From contig CALUZW010000004.1 in the NCBI GenBank assembly GCA_944325415.1, positions 62,001-126,000 on the forward strand: a DNA stretch of 64,000 bases, written 5' to 3'. The stretch is from an uncultured Bacteroidales bacterium (GTDB lineage Bacteria > Bacteroidota > Bacteroidia > Bacteroidales > UBA11471). Under the pieces are notes generated by a model. The model made no database searches. It saw only the letters and a list, made by a program, of their open reading frames with translations, and had not been told where the DNA came from. The position numbers and the translations under genes were made by a program. This document shows positions 55,789 to 64,000 of the stretch, piece after piece (positions within the stretch are counted from its first letter, which is position 1; the number at the start of each line of letters is the position of its first letter).

Positions 55789-57171
55789 ATGAAACCCTCA
55801 TCAAAAAAGTTTATCTCGACCACACTGACTATTCTTGCCCCGATATGGCTGTCCGCACAGAACCCCATCGTGCAAACCTGCTACACCTCCGACCCAGCAC
55901 CGATGGTACACAAAAGTACCCTCTACCTCTACACGGGACACGACGAAGACGGTGCCGACTTTTTCTGGATGCAGGAGTGGCGCGTCTATTCGACCCGGGA
56001 CATGGTCAACTGGACCGACCACGGCTCCCCGCTGGCCATCGAATCGTTTGCCTGGGCCGATGACCGGGCTTGGGCCGCACAGTGCATCGAGCGCAACGGT
56101 AAGTTCTACTGGTATGTGTGCCTGCACTCGAAACTCTCAAACACAATGGCCATTGGCGTCGCCGTAAGCAAGTCGCCCACGGGGCCCTTCAAAGACGCCC
56201 TCGGCAAACCGCTCTATGAGGGCAGTTGGGATTATATCGACCCCACCGTCTTCATCGACGACGACGGACGGGCCTTCCTCTACTGGGGAAATCCCAACCT
56301 CTACATGGCCGAACTCAACGAAGACATGGTATCGTTCAAAGGCGAGGTGCAAAAAATAGAACAGACCGTCGAGAGTTTCGGGGCGCCCAATCCCGAGAAA
56401 CGGCTAAAAGGGGTAAAATATCCCGACACCTATACCGAAGGCCCTTGGCTCTGCAAACGCGGCAACAATTATTACCTGCTCTATGCTGCCGGCGGGATAC
56501 CCGAACACATTGCCTACTCGATGGGCCCGAGCCCCACGGGGCCGTGGCGATACATGGGCGAAGTCATGCCCCTGCAAGAGACCGGCTCCTTTACCAACCA
56601 TGTAGGAGTCATCGATTACAAAGGAAATTCCTACCTCTTCTACCACACCGGCAAGTTGCCGGGCGGCGGAGGATTCGGTCGCTCGGTAGCCGTAGAACAA
56701 TTTGAATATAACGCCGACGACACCTTCCCCCTCATCTATGCTACCGACAAAGGGGTAGACCCGGTAGGCACCCTCAACCCCTACAAGCGCACCGAGGCCG
56801 AAACGATGGCATTCTCTCGCGGGGTGAAATCGGAACCCAATGCCACGACAGGAATCTACATTGCCGACATACACGACGGCGACTACATCAAAGTGCGTGC
56901 GGTCGACTTCGGCCACAGTAGCCCGAAAAAATTCCATGTCGTCGCCGCAAGCGCACGGCGCGGCGGGACCATCGAAATGCGGCTCGACAGCATCGGCGGG
57001 AGCATCATTGCCAAAGTCGATGTTCCACCGACGGGAGGCTGGGAACAATGGAAGAGATTAAAATGCAATACGACCGGAAATGTTTCGGGCGTTCACGACC
57101 TCTATTTCGTATTTAAAGGGCGGAAAGGATGTAAACTCTTCAATCTTGACTGGTGGAGATTCGATAATTAG
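55789..57171 (+). CDS. GH43-CBM6 glycoside hydrolase
   Basis: This is a 460-residue secreted enzyme, signal peptide MKPSSKKFISTTLTILAPIWLSAQ. Propeller motifs: YTSDPAPMVHKSTLYLYTGHDED, DYIDPTVFIDDDGRAFLYWGNPNLYMAELN and TEGPWLCKRGNNYYLLYAAGG, giving the base Asp, middle Asp and acid Glu. From about 325 a CBM6 domain follows (RTEAETMAFSRGVKSE to LFNLDWWRF), which usually binds xylan or beta-glucan. The combination suggests arabinofuranosidase or xylosidase action on polymeric arabinoxylan. Only 14 bp separate it from GH97. The start 3 codons after the GH97 stop region is the only one that gives a signal peptide. Confidence 0.92.
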   Translation: MKPSSKKFISTTLTILAPIWLSAQNPIVQTCYTSDPAPMVHKSTLYLYTGHDEDGADFFWMQEWRVYSTRDMVNWTDHGSPLAIESFAWADDRAWAAQCIERNGKFYWYVCLHSKLSNTMAIGVAVSKSPTGPFKDALGKPLYEGSWDYIDPTVFIDDDGRAFLYWGNPNLYMAELNEDMVSFKGEVQKIEQTVESFGAPNPEKRLKGVKYPDTYTEGPWLCKRGNNYYLLYAAGGIPEHIAYSMGPSPTGPWRYMGEVMPLQETGSFTNHVGVIDYKGNSYLFYHTGKLPGGGGFGRSVAVEQFEYNADDTFPLIYATDKGVDPVGTLNPYKRTEAETMAFSRGVKSEPNATTGIYIADIHDGDYIKVRAVDFGHSSPKKFHVVAASARRGGTIEMRLDSIGGSIIAKVDVPPTGGWEQWKRLKCNTTGNVSGVHDLYFVFKGRKGCKLFNLDWWRFDN

Positions 57172-57212
57172 ACAAGAGGCTTGTCGAGACAAAAAATCTC
57201 CGCCGGAAGGTG

Positions 57213-57243
57213 TTGTGCCATACCGCATTTTTTCCTATATTTA
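57213..57243 (+). promoter_or_regulatory. promoter of the transglutaminase-like gene
   Basis: TTG at 57213-57215 and TATATTTA at 57236-57243, 20 bp apart; the -7 box differs from consensus only in its last base. The ATG is 20 bp downstream. Confidence 0.5.
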
Positions 57244-57263
57244 GCTGATAAATATTTTCCGTC

Positions 57264-58835
57264 ATGAAACCCCGTTTTTTCTCTCTCGTCGGCATTGCCA
57301 TTCTCTTTCCGCTCTGCGCCACGGCCCAAAACTCGTATGAAGAGTACCGAAACGCACGACGGAACGACTTTGCCTCGTACAAGCAAAAGGCCAAAGAGGA
57401 TTTTGCCGCCTACCGGGCCCGCGTAAATGCCGAATACACCCAGTTCATGCGCGAACGCTGGAAAGAGTTCTCGGGCGAAGAGGCCATACCGCTGCCCGAA
57501 CAGGAACCGCCCGTACCACCTACCGTCGCCCCCCGCGAAGAGCAGGAGCGCCCCAAGGTAGACCGGCCTGTCGCCATCGACAGAATCGTAAAGAAACCCA
57601 TCGCCCCGATAACGGTACCGCAGCCTGTGGTACACATCGACAAGGAACCTCAGCTCCTGCCCGTCGTACCGCCTACGCCCCGTGAGGAGACACCCCGGCC
57701 CCAAGAAGAAGAGGCGGTACAACCGGCCGACTCCCGGTTTGCCTTCTCGTTTTACGGCACCGACTGTCGCGTGCGTCTCGACGGGAAACAGCGGTTTGCT
57801 CTCGACAACACACAAGAGGAGGCCGTGGCCGACCGATGGGAAATACTCTGCTCCGACGCCTATACCGACATGGTGGCCGACTGCCTGCGACTAAAAGCCG
57901 AGCTCAACCTGTGCGACTGGGCCTACCTGAAAATGGCCCAACAACTCGGCGCATCTTTCCTGGGAGAGTCGAGCGACGAGTCGACCCTGCTGCAAGCCTT
58001 TATACTCAACCAGTCGGGCTACCGCATACGCCTGGCCCGGGGCAACGACAACCACCTCTACCTGCTTGTGGCCAGCGACTATACCATATACGGGAAACGA
58101 TTCTTCTTCCTCGACAACACCCGCTTCTACCTGCTGCAACCTTACGAAGGCAACACGATGCATATCTTCGACCGGCGCTTTCCCAACGACTGCGCCCTGA
58201 CCCTCACGATGACCGAAACACCCCGGCTGAGGGTGGAAGAGTCGGCTGAACGCACCCTTACCGCCCGGCGTTACCCCGACGTGCGCGCCAGCGTGTCGTC
58301 AAACAAGAACCTGATCGATTTCCTCGCCGACTATCCCGCCTCGGCCATGGGCGACGACGAACACACGAAGTGGACGATTTTTGCCGACATTCCCCTCAGT
58401 GCAGAAAACCGCGAACGCCTCTACCCCGCTCTGCGGCAGGCTATTGCCGGGAAAAGCGAAGAGGAGGCGGCCAACATGATTATCAATTTTGTGCAGACGG
58501 CCTTCGTCTATGAATACGACGACAAGGTATGGGGCGGCGACCGCATCTTTGCCGCCGACGAGACTCTTTACTATCCTTACAGCGATTGTGAAGACCGGGC
58601 CATACTCTTCACCCGCATCGTGCGCGACGTGATGGGACTCGAAACGGCACTCATCTACTACCCCGGCCACCTAGCGGCCGCGGTGCGGTTCAACGAAGAG
58701 ATACCGGGCGACTATTTCGTCATCGGCGACAAACGCTACCTCATCTGCGACCCCACCTTCATCGGCGCCACCATAGGCCGCACGATGAAGGGCATGGACA
58801 ACAGCCGGGCGCAGGTGATACTGCTCAACCGATAG
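57264..58835 (+). CDS. secreted transglutaminase-like cysteine-peptidase-fold protein
   Basis: This is a 523-residue protein with a signal peptide (MKPRFFSLVGIAILFPLCATAQ). Residues 23-70 are a charged helix (NSYEEYRNARRNDFASYKQKAK). Residues 75-155 are proline- and glutamate-rich and probably disordered. A beta-rich middle follows. The C-terminal 130 residues have the transglutaminase-like triad: YYPYSDCEDRAILFTRI (Cys), YYPGHLAAAVRF (His) and YLICDPTFIGATIG (Asp). Such folds act as peptidases, amidases or cross-linking enzymes. The substrate is unknown. It ends 11 bp inside the convergent MutS-like gene, with no terminator visible between the two. Confidence 0.75.
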   Translation: MKPRFFSLVGIAILFPLCATAQNSYEEYRNARRNDFASYKQKAKEDFAAYRARVNAEYTQFMRERWKEFSGEEAIPLPEQEPPVPPTVAPREEQERPKVDRPVAIDRIVKKPIAPITVPQPVVHIDKEPQLLPVVPPTPREETPRPQEEEAVQPADSRFAFSFYGTDCRVRLDGKQRFALDNTQEEAVADRWEILCSDAYTDMVADCLRLKAELNLCDWAYLKMAQQLGASFLGESSDESTLLQAFILNQSGYRIRLARGNDNHLYLLVASDYTIYGKRFFFLDNTRFYLLQPYEGNTMHIFDRRFPNDCALTLTMTETPRLRVEESAERTLTARRYPDVRASVSSNKNLIDFLADYPASAMGDDEHTKWTIFADIPLSAENRERLYPALRQAIAGKSEEEAANMIINFVQTAFVYEYDDKVWGGDRIFAADETLYYPYSDCEDRAILFTRIVRDVMGLETALIYYPGHLAAAVRFNEEIPGDYFVIGDKRYLICDPTFIGATIGRTMKGMDNSRAQVILLNR

Positions 58836-60678
58836 AGGCGTCGCGGCCCTTCTGCCCGTCGCGGGGTATGATATCCATCTGCTCCATGAGGAAGCAGGCA
58901 TTCATGTGGCGGGCCACCCCGGGCCGCAGACGGTAATCGAAGTGCAACGCATCGTCGACGATTTCCGACTCGAAGCAGACGGCCCGCACCACACCGGGAA
59001 ACTCTTCGGCAAGCGAGCCCAGCACCAGGTCGTGTGTGGCGGCCGCCCCTACGGTACCGAGCGAAACCAGTTGGCGGACAAGAGCCAGCGAGCCGGTCTG
59101 CTTGTCGACCGAATTGGTACCTTTGAGTATCTCGTCGAGAATCACCATGCACTTCTCTCCGGCCCGCTGACGCAGCACCACCTGACGCAGCCGTTTCAGC
59201 TCGGCAAAGAAATAAGACTCGTTGCCGGCCAGCGAGTCGGTCGTGTGCAGCCCGGTAAAGAGCGTGCAGGGAGTGAATGTCATCGACGCGGCACACACCG
59301 GCGCGCCGAGCATGGCCAGCACGAAGTTCACCCCGACAGCCCGCAGATAGGTACTCTTTCCGGCCATATTGGCACCGGTAACGATGAGAAACGACGGGCG
59401 GGCCGGCAACTGCACCGAATTGCACACACAGCGGGCCGGGTCGATGAGCGGGTGGCCCAAGGCCTCGGCCTCGTAGACCGGACGGTCGCTGCCGACCGCC
59501 TCGGGGTAGACATACCCGGGGTGATTATAGGCAAATGCCCCCAGCGACGCCAAGGCGTCAAACCCGGCCAAGGCATCGAACCAGCCGGCCACCTCACGGC
59601 CATAACGCCGCAACCAGCCGTCGAGAGCGGCCAGCTGCCTGAAATCCCACAACAGAAAACCATTGAGCAGGAGAAAGACCAGCGCATTGTTGCGCTGGTT
59701 GAGATTGTCCATCAGACGGCGCAGGCGGCGCAAAACCACCGAAGCCTTCTCGCCCGAAGAGGTGGAGAACGCATCGGTTACCGCACGCAGTTCCGGGGCC
59801 GAAAACGAAGCCGATTCGAGAGTCTCGATGAGCGGAGCATATTTGGCCAGCGCCCGCAGGCCCGATTCGAGCCGCTCTTGCGCCTGCGAGACCCGCTTGA
59901 CGGCAGCCAGCGCCGCCACCAGACACACGGCAAAGAGCAGTCCTATGAGCGACGCGGCAACAGGCCATACGCCCGTCGAGAGGGCTAGGGCAAGGTAGAC
60001 AAACGGGAGAATTCTTATGGCCCAGAAGAGACCTTTGCTACGGGGAAAAACCGGCGCCGAAAGGGCCGTACCGACAGTCTCGGCATCGCCCCGTTTCTCG
60101 CCCGACACCCGCCCCGTAGCAGCAAAGTGCAGACGCAGGTCGGGCAGGGCTGCCAGTTCACGCACCGCCTCCTGCCGGCGGGCTATCGATGCCACATCGG
60201 AGAGCGGCCGGCGCAACCAGTCGGCCAGCCGACGACGACCCGCCTCGGTAGCCGTGCGGTTGATATAGGCAAAGAGCGATTTCTCGCCGAAGATGTCGAG
60301 GTCGGCCGTAAAATCATGCGTGGCATCGAAAAACTCGACACCCCCGTCGCAATCCGAGAAGTCGTATTGCGACAGACGGAACTCCTGCCGGCAAATCTCC
60401 ATCGCCGCTTCGACATAACTCCGGCGGGCAAAGAGGCGGCCATGCACCTTGACCAGAGCCAGGAAGGCTGCCACGAGAGCAACGGCCACCGACCACACCA
60501 CCGGTGCGGGACACCAGTCGCGCCCCCACACCAGCCAGGCAATAAACAGTAGGGCGAGGGCCACCCGCGCAAAACTCACCCGGCGTATGCGACGGGAGAG
60601 CCCAGCCAGAGCGACGGTATATTCTTGCTGTTTTCTATTGTAAAAATCGAGCGGCGACAGGTCGGCAGGTTGTTCCAT
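58825..60678 (-). CDS. membrane-anchored MutS-family ATPase
   Basis: This is a 617-residue protein from the ATG at 60676-60678 (MEQPADLSPLDFYNRKQQEYTVAL). Two hydrophobic segments near residues 35-80 (VALALLFIAWLVW and VVWSVAVALVAAFLALV) and more near 215-260 (PFVYLALALSTGVWPVAASLIGLLFAV) suggest membrane insertion. The MutS lever/clamp part follows, and the ATPase domain has Walker A TGANMAGKST (about 432-441), the N-box region, CMVILDEILKGTNSVDK (Walker B) and TVGAAATHDLVL. The mismatch-recognition domain of MutS is missing. MutS2-like roles in recombination or RNA are possible, but membrane placement is unusual. In-frame sequence upstream of the ATG is non-coding in character. Confidence 0.85.
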   Translation of the reverse strand: MEQPADLSPLDFYNRKQQEYTVALAGLSRRIRRVSFARVALALLFIAWLVWGRDWCPAPVVWSVAVALVAAFLALVKVHGRLFARRSYVEAAMEICRQEFRLSQYDFSDCDGGVEFFDATHDFTADLDIFGEKSLFAYINRTATEAGRRRLADWLRRPLSDVASIARRQEAVRELAALPDLRLHFAATGRVSGEKRGDAETVGTALSAPVFPRSKGLFWAIRILPFVYLALALSTGVWPVAASLIGLLFAVCLVAALAAVKRVSQAQERLESGLRALAKYAPLIETLESASFSAPELRAVTDAFSTSSGEKASVVLRRLRRLMDNLNQRNNALVFLLLNGFLLWDFRQLAALDGWLRRYGREVAGWFDALAGFDALASLGAFAYNHPGYVYPEAVGSDRPVYEAEALGHPLIDPARCVCNSVQLPARPSFLIVTGANMAGKSTYLRAVGVNFVLAMLGAPVCAASMTFTPCTLFTGLHTTDSLAGNESYFFAELKRLRQVVLRQRAGEKCMVILDEILKGTNSVDKQTGSLALVRQLVSLGTVGAAATHDLVLGSLAEEFPGVVRAVCFESEIVDDALHFDYRLRPGVARHMNACFLMEQMDIIPRDGQKGRDASIG

Positions 60679-60811
60679 ACAGGCAGTAGGATTAGCGTAA
60701 AAGATTGGTGTAAAAAATTCGGATAAAAAATTTCCGGCCGCCCCGGCAACACAAGGCACGAAAACCCCGCAACAGAGAGACCCCCTCTCATTTGCCGGCA
60801 ACAGCCGCACG

Positions 60812-60843
60812 CAAAGATAAACGATTGCCCGCACACACGCAAA
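60812..60843 (-). promoter_or_regulatory. promoter of the MutS-like gene
   Basis: On the minus strand TTTG (60843-60840) is followed after 20 bp by TATCTTTG (60819-60812), a full consensus match. The leader before the ATG is about 130 nt. It is the main recognisable item in the 335-bp gap 60679-61013, apart from the terminator at 60958-60990. Confidence 0.7.
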
Positions 60844-60957
60844 AAATAGTATATATCCATACACCCGGCCTTCTCTCACCTTTCCGGCCCTACTCCTCTG
60901 CGACACACCGCCAAACCGGCAGCCCCTCGAATCACCCACACGCACTGACAAAGAAAA

Positions 60958-60990
60958 AGCGATGTCCGGCCTCTCTGGTCGGACATCGCT
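60958..60990 (-). terminator. terminator of the BspA-like pseudogene
   Basis: AGCGATGTCCGGCC (60958-60971) pairs with GGTCGGACATCGCT (60977-60990), with one wobble pair, over a 5-base loop. On the minus strand the stem is followed by TTTTTC. Confidence 0.75.
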
Positions 60991-61013
60991 GCAAAAACCA
61001 TATCGCGTCTCTC

Positions 61014-62080
61014 TTAGAGGGCAACCTTCGTCACCGTCGGGCCGCACTTCACGAGATAGAGGTGGCCTGCGGGGAGTGTCAGCTCGGTGCGGGAGCCGCT
61101 CGCCACGCCCTCGTACACCACTGTGCCCGAGAGGGTGTAGACGGTCACTGCCGTCCCGGCCGGGAGATTCTCCACAACAATGCCGTCGCCGCAGGCGGTT
61201 ATCACGGCCTGTCCGGCCCTGTCGGCGCCGACCTCTTCTATGGAAGAAGATCCCTCCTCGACGATATTTACAAACTCTTTTCACCCATCGGCCGCCTTGT
61301 AGGCTTCGAGCGCTCCCTTGGGTACATACAGCGTACAGGCACTCTTGTCGACATCCCAAAAACAATCGCTTTTACAAGTCGGAGGCGTTATGGCCAGGCT
61401 GTGTATTTTTTGAAGATTGCTGCAAAACTGAAAAGCATTTTCTCCAATCGAGGTAAGGCTCTCGGGAAGGGTAATAGAGGCAAGGCTGCTGCAACAAGAA
61501 AAAGTGCCGTCTTCAATGGAGGTAACCCCTTCGGGTATCACAATGGAGGCAAGGCTGCTGCAAAACTGAAAAACATACTCTCCAATGGAGGTAAGGCTCT
61601 CGGGAAGGGTAATAGAGGTAAGACTGCTACAATCCCCGAAAGCATAGTCTCCAATCGTGGTAACCCCTTCGGGTATCACGATGGAGGCAAAGCCATTACA
61701 GTCTGAAAAGTCTCGCTTTCTATCGAGGTAAGACTCTCAGGAAGAGTGATGGAGGCCAGACTGCTGCAATTAAAAAAAGCATAGTCTCTAATCGAGGTAA
61801 CCCCCTCGGATATCACGATGGAGGCCAGATTACTGCAATCATAAAAAGCATGTTTTCCAATCGAGGTAACCCGATAGGTTATGCCATCATAAGCGACCGT
61901 AGCCGGAATGGTTACATCACCGCTGTATTGGGCATCACCGACCACGACCTCGACCGTCTTGTCGGCGGTGGAGGTGATTCCGTAATAAATACCGTTGGCC
62001 TCAAAGTCATAGGCCCACGCGCCCATCGTGCAACACCATGCAACGAGAAGCATTGCGGTTTTCATGCAGACTCTTTTCAT
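61014..62080 (-). pseudogene. BspA-like leucine-rich-repeat surface protein, disrupted
   Basis: The intact parent would have about 355 residues: signal peptide (MKRVCMKTAMLLVAWCCTMGAWA from 62080), a short N-terminal part, about seven BspA-type (LRR_5) repeats of about 23 residues alternating ASIVIPEGVTSIEDxxF and ASITLPESLTSIGExxF, then a C-terminal sorting-like domain (VTVYTLSGTVVYEG, LPAGHLYLVKCG). Two lesions break it. One is a one-base deletion in a T-run (A-run at 61706-61709 on the plus strand), which would otherwise read ETFSDCNGFASIVIP. The other is an in-frame TGA at 61281-61283, where the repeat-cap sequence expects Trp (AADG-W-KEFVNIVEEG). Frame and similarity resume after each. 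BspA-like proteins bind host or bacterial surfaces. Confidence 0.88.
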
Positions 62081-62333
62081 AAAAATATCCGTATTGAAAG
62101 GGTTTGATTTTTTGTTTCTACCGGCACTGTCAAATGCCGGACCTCCTTGTCTTGCAGACTTTCGCCACAAAAATAGGCCAAATCCGTCAGATTAAAAAAA
62201 CAGCGTAGTAAAAGCTTCTCCTCTTCGATAAAGTTTTTTCAAGGAGAAGAGAGCCTTTCTCCCAAAAATTCTTAAAGAGCCGGGCATTATCGAAAAAAGC
62301 GGGAACGGAGAGAGCAGTATGAACGAAAAATCG

Positions 62334-62341
62334 TATTTTTG
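62334..62341 (+). promoter_or_regulatory. -7 promoter element of the DUF1573 gene
   Basis: TATTTTTG is an exact -7 match, 70 bp before the ATG. No -33 box is found. Bases 62081-62333 hold the leader region of the pseudogene and no gene. Confidence 0.45.
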
Positions 62342-62411
62342 TAATTACGGTATTTCTCCACACAGGAGCGCATACACATATATAAACTTTATTATCAATA
62401 TCTTATAAGCC

Positions 62412-62876
62412 ATGACCCGCAAATCGATTCTCATCGTCGGGCTGCTCCTCATCGCCCTGCTGCCGATGCAGGCTGCCCGCAAACTGACGAAAATATCGTT
62501 CGACAAGCTCACACACGACTTCGGTACCCTCTACGAGAAAGACGGCAACGCCACCTGCACCTTCCGCTTCGTCAACGAAGGGAAGACGCCGCTCGTCATA
62601 CTCCGCGCGCAAGCATCGTGCGGCTGCACGGTACCCTCCTACCCCGAACACCCCATCGCTCCGGGCGACACGGCCGAGATGACCGTCGAATACCGTACCC
62701 GCCACCGTCCGGGAGAGTTTACCAAGTACATCTTTGTCTACTCCAACACCAAGCCCGACCGCACCACCCTGCAAGTGAAAGGCGTGGTGATTCCCGACAA
62801 CGGCAACAACAGCGCCGAGCCTTCGACCAGCGACTACCCGGCGGGCGAACTGCGCACCCGCCCCGTCGCCCGATAA
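62412..62876 (+). CDS. secreted DUF1573 domain protein
   Basis: This is a 154-residue protein with a signal peptide (MTRKSILIVGLLLIALLPMQAA). DUF1573 is a small Ig-like beta-sandwich common in Bacteroidota; here it spans about 30-130, with ISFDKLTHDFGTLYEKDGNATCTFRFVNEGKTPLVILRAQASCGCTVPSY, the usual family core including the ASCGC motif, and VEYRTRHRPGEFTKYIFVYSN. A polar tail follows. The function is unknown; the conserved cysteines may form a disulfide. meaB begins 46 bp downstream. Confidence 0.9.
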   Translation: MTRKSILIVGLLLIALLPMQAARKLTKISFDKLTHDFGTLYEKDGNATCTFRFVNEGKTPLVILRAQASCGCTVPSYPEHPIAPGDTAEMTVEYRTRHRPGEFTKYIFVYSNTKPDRTTLQVKGVVIPDNGNNSAEPSTSDYPAGELRTRPVAR

Positions 62877-62922
62877 GCGGCAAGACTCCACCACCAAGTA
62901 GCAAACACCTTAACCCTGCCCC

Positions 62923-64000
62923 ATGAAACATATCGAGAACAACAGCGAATATGCCGGACTGTCGGTCAACCAGGGCGTCAGCCAACCCCCGTCGATAAAC
63001 CCCTATCTGGCACAGAAACTGCAACACCGCCGCCGCGAATACACCGCCGCCGAGTACATCGAAGAGATACGCAAAGGCAACATCACCGTGCTGAGCCAGG
63101 CCGTCACACTGGTCGAGAGCCAGCTACCCGAGCATCAGGCCATTGCCCAGGAGGTCATCACCGGCTGTCTGCCCTACGCCGGACATTCGGTGCGCATCGG
63201 CATCACCGGCGTACCGGGGTCGGGCAAGAGTACATCGATCGATGCCTTCGGACTGCATGTGCTGGGCCGGGGCAGCAAACTGGCCGTACTGGCCATCGAC
63301 CCCAGCAGCGAGCGCTCAAAGGGGAGCATACTTGGCGACAAGACCCGCATGGAGCGGCTCTCTCAGGAGAAAAACGCCTTCATACGCCCTTCACCGTCGG
63401 CCGGCTCGCTGGGCGGCGTGGCCCGTAAGACACGCGAGACCATTATCCTGTGCGAAGCCGCAGGCTTTGACACCATCTTCGTCGAGACCGTGGGTGTGGG
63501 ACAGTCCGAGACCGCCGTACACTCGATGGTCGACTTCTTCCTCCTTATCCAGCTGGCCGGCACGGGCGACGAACTGCAAGGCATCAAACGGGGCATCATG
63601 GAGATGGCCGACGGCATCGTCATCAACAAGGCCGACGGCAACAACATCGAGAAAGCCAAACTGGCACAGGCCCACTTCCGCAACGCCCTGCACCTCTTCC
63701 CCCCCACCCCGTCGGGCTGGGAGCCGCAGGTACTCACCTACTCGGGCTACTACGAGATAGGCATCGCCGAGGTGTGGAAAATGATTGACGACTATGTGGC
63801 CTTTGTCAAAGCCAACGGCTACTTCGACCGCCGCCGCCGCGAACAGTCGCGCTACTGGCTCACCGAAACCATCGACGAACAGTTGCGGGCCCACTTCTAC
63901 CAGAATCCCGACATCGCCCGGCTGCTGACCGAGAAAGAGCGCCGCGTGCTCGTGGGCGAAGAGAGCCCCTTCACCGCCGCCCAGGAGATTCTCGACCGCT
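62923..64000 (+). CDS. meaB: methylmalonyl-CoA mutase-associated GTPase MeaB, partial
   Basis: The ATG at 62923 opens a frame that runs off the end at 64000, so 359 codons are visible and the C-terminus is missing. MeaB is a G3E-type GTPase that protects and loads adenosylcobalamin for methylmalonyl-CoA mutase, part of the succinate-propionate pathway of gut Bacteroidales. Motifs: Walker A GVPGSGKST at 96-104, LAIDPSSERSKGSILGDKTRM, FIRPSPSAGSLGGVARKTRE, FVETVGVGQSE and GIVINKADG (GTP base recognition). Length already exceeds 300 residues, as expected for the family. The mutase genes are not in the window; they may lie further right. Confidence 0.95.
   Translation, partial: MKHIENNSEYAGLSVNQGVSQPPSINPYLAQKLQHRRREYTAAEYIEEIRKGNITVLSQAVTLVESQLPEHQAIAQEVITGCLPYAGHSVRIGITGVPGSGKSTSIDAFGLHVLGRGSKLAVLAIDPSSERSKGSILGDKTRMERLSQEKNAFIRPSPSAGSLGGVARKTRETIILCEAAGFDTIFVETVGVGQSETAVHSMVDFFLLIQLAGTGDELQGIKRGIMEMADGIVINKADGNNIEKAKLAQAHFRNALHLFPPTPSGWEPQVLTYSGYYEIGIAEVWKMIDDYVAFVKANGYFDRRRREQSRYWLTETIDEQLRAHFYQNPDIARLLTEKERRVLVGEESPFTAAQEILDR

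Noticed and set aside
53747-55804. A 685-codon minus-strand frame opposite GH97
   Set aside because: It is a shadow of the GH97 codon pattern with no start signal or domain.
60679-61365. N-terminal extension of the MutS-like frame
   Set aside because: It crosses a consensus promoter and the terminator and C-terminal region of the BspA-like pseudogene.
61281-62080. Two or three separate small LRR genes
   Set aside because: The pieces join into one BspA-like protein once a single T is restored and one TGA is read as Trp, and the later pieces have no starts or promoters of their own.

Overview
The window looks like a chromosomal segment of a gut Bacteroidales bacterium of fairly high GC. The evidence is the Bacteroidota promoter pattern (TTTG or TTG, about 20 bp, then TAnnTTTG) upstream of many genes, a Nudix-type AraR, Na+/sugar symporter, DUF4494 and DUF1573 proteins, GH97, class III fructose-bisphosphatase, BspA-like LRR repeats and C-terminal domains resembling type IX secretion sorting signals. 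Barnesiella or a relative is my guess, from general character only. No rRNA, tRNA, CRISPR array, insertion sequence or phage is visible.

Layout. 1-17.3 kb is mostly housekeeping: a small XRE-type regulator, menaquinone methylation (menG/ubiE), purC, phoH, a large TlpA-like thioredoxin protein of lower GC, a ROK sugar kinase, fabI, an ECF sigma factor with a probable membrane anti-sigma partner and a Spy-like periplasmic protein, a leftward GNAT/glycosyltransferase/recR/fbp cluster, and a rightward engB/DUF4494/yggS/DHOD-like cluster. 17.4-21.1 kb is a galactose operon (galM, FHS-type MFS permease, galK). 21.3-30.9 kb is an L-arabinose operon: lipoprotein mutarotase, SSS symporter, Nudix regulator AraR, araD, araA, araB and transketolase, which together bring arabinose in and convert it to xylulose 5-phosphate for the pentose phosphate pathway.

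31.3-34.5 kb holds a 1055-residue lipoprotein with a very long coiled-coil stalk, followed by a GH3 enzyme with a PA14 insert (beta-xylosidase-like). An AraC regulator faces away from a three-gene RND efflux operon (38.7-44.2 kb). dnaX is divergent from a GH10 xylanase. 48.2-50.4 kb is a compact three-gene module: a GNAT-like protein, an IbrA-like PP-loop (PAPS-reductase-like, DUF3440) protein and an IbrB-like ParB-fold protein. These overlap by 29 and 17 bp and have their own promoter and terminator. I regard this as the best candidate for an under-described system.

After a glucosaminidase-LysM protein come cdd and three glycoside hydrolases (GH43, GH97, GH43-CBM6), a transglutaminase-like secreted protein, a membrane-anchored MutS-family ATPase, a BspA-like LRR pseudogene with one frameshift and one nonsense codon, a DUF1573 protein, and meaB, which runs off the right end. 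The enzymes point to arabinoxylan and galactose-containing hemicellulose use, but no SusC/SusD pair is present in the window.
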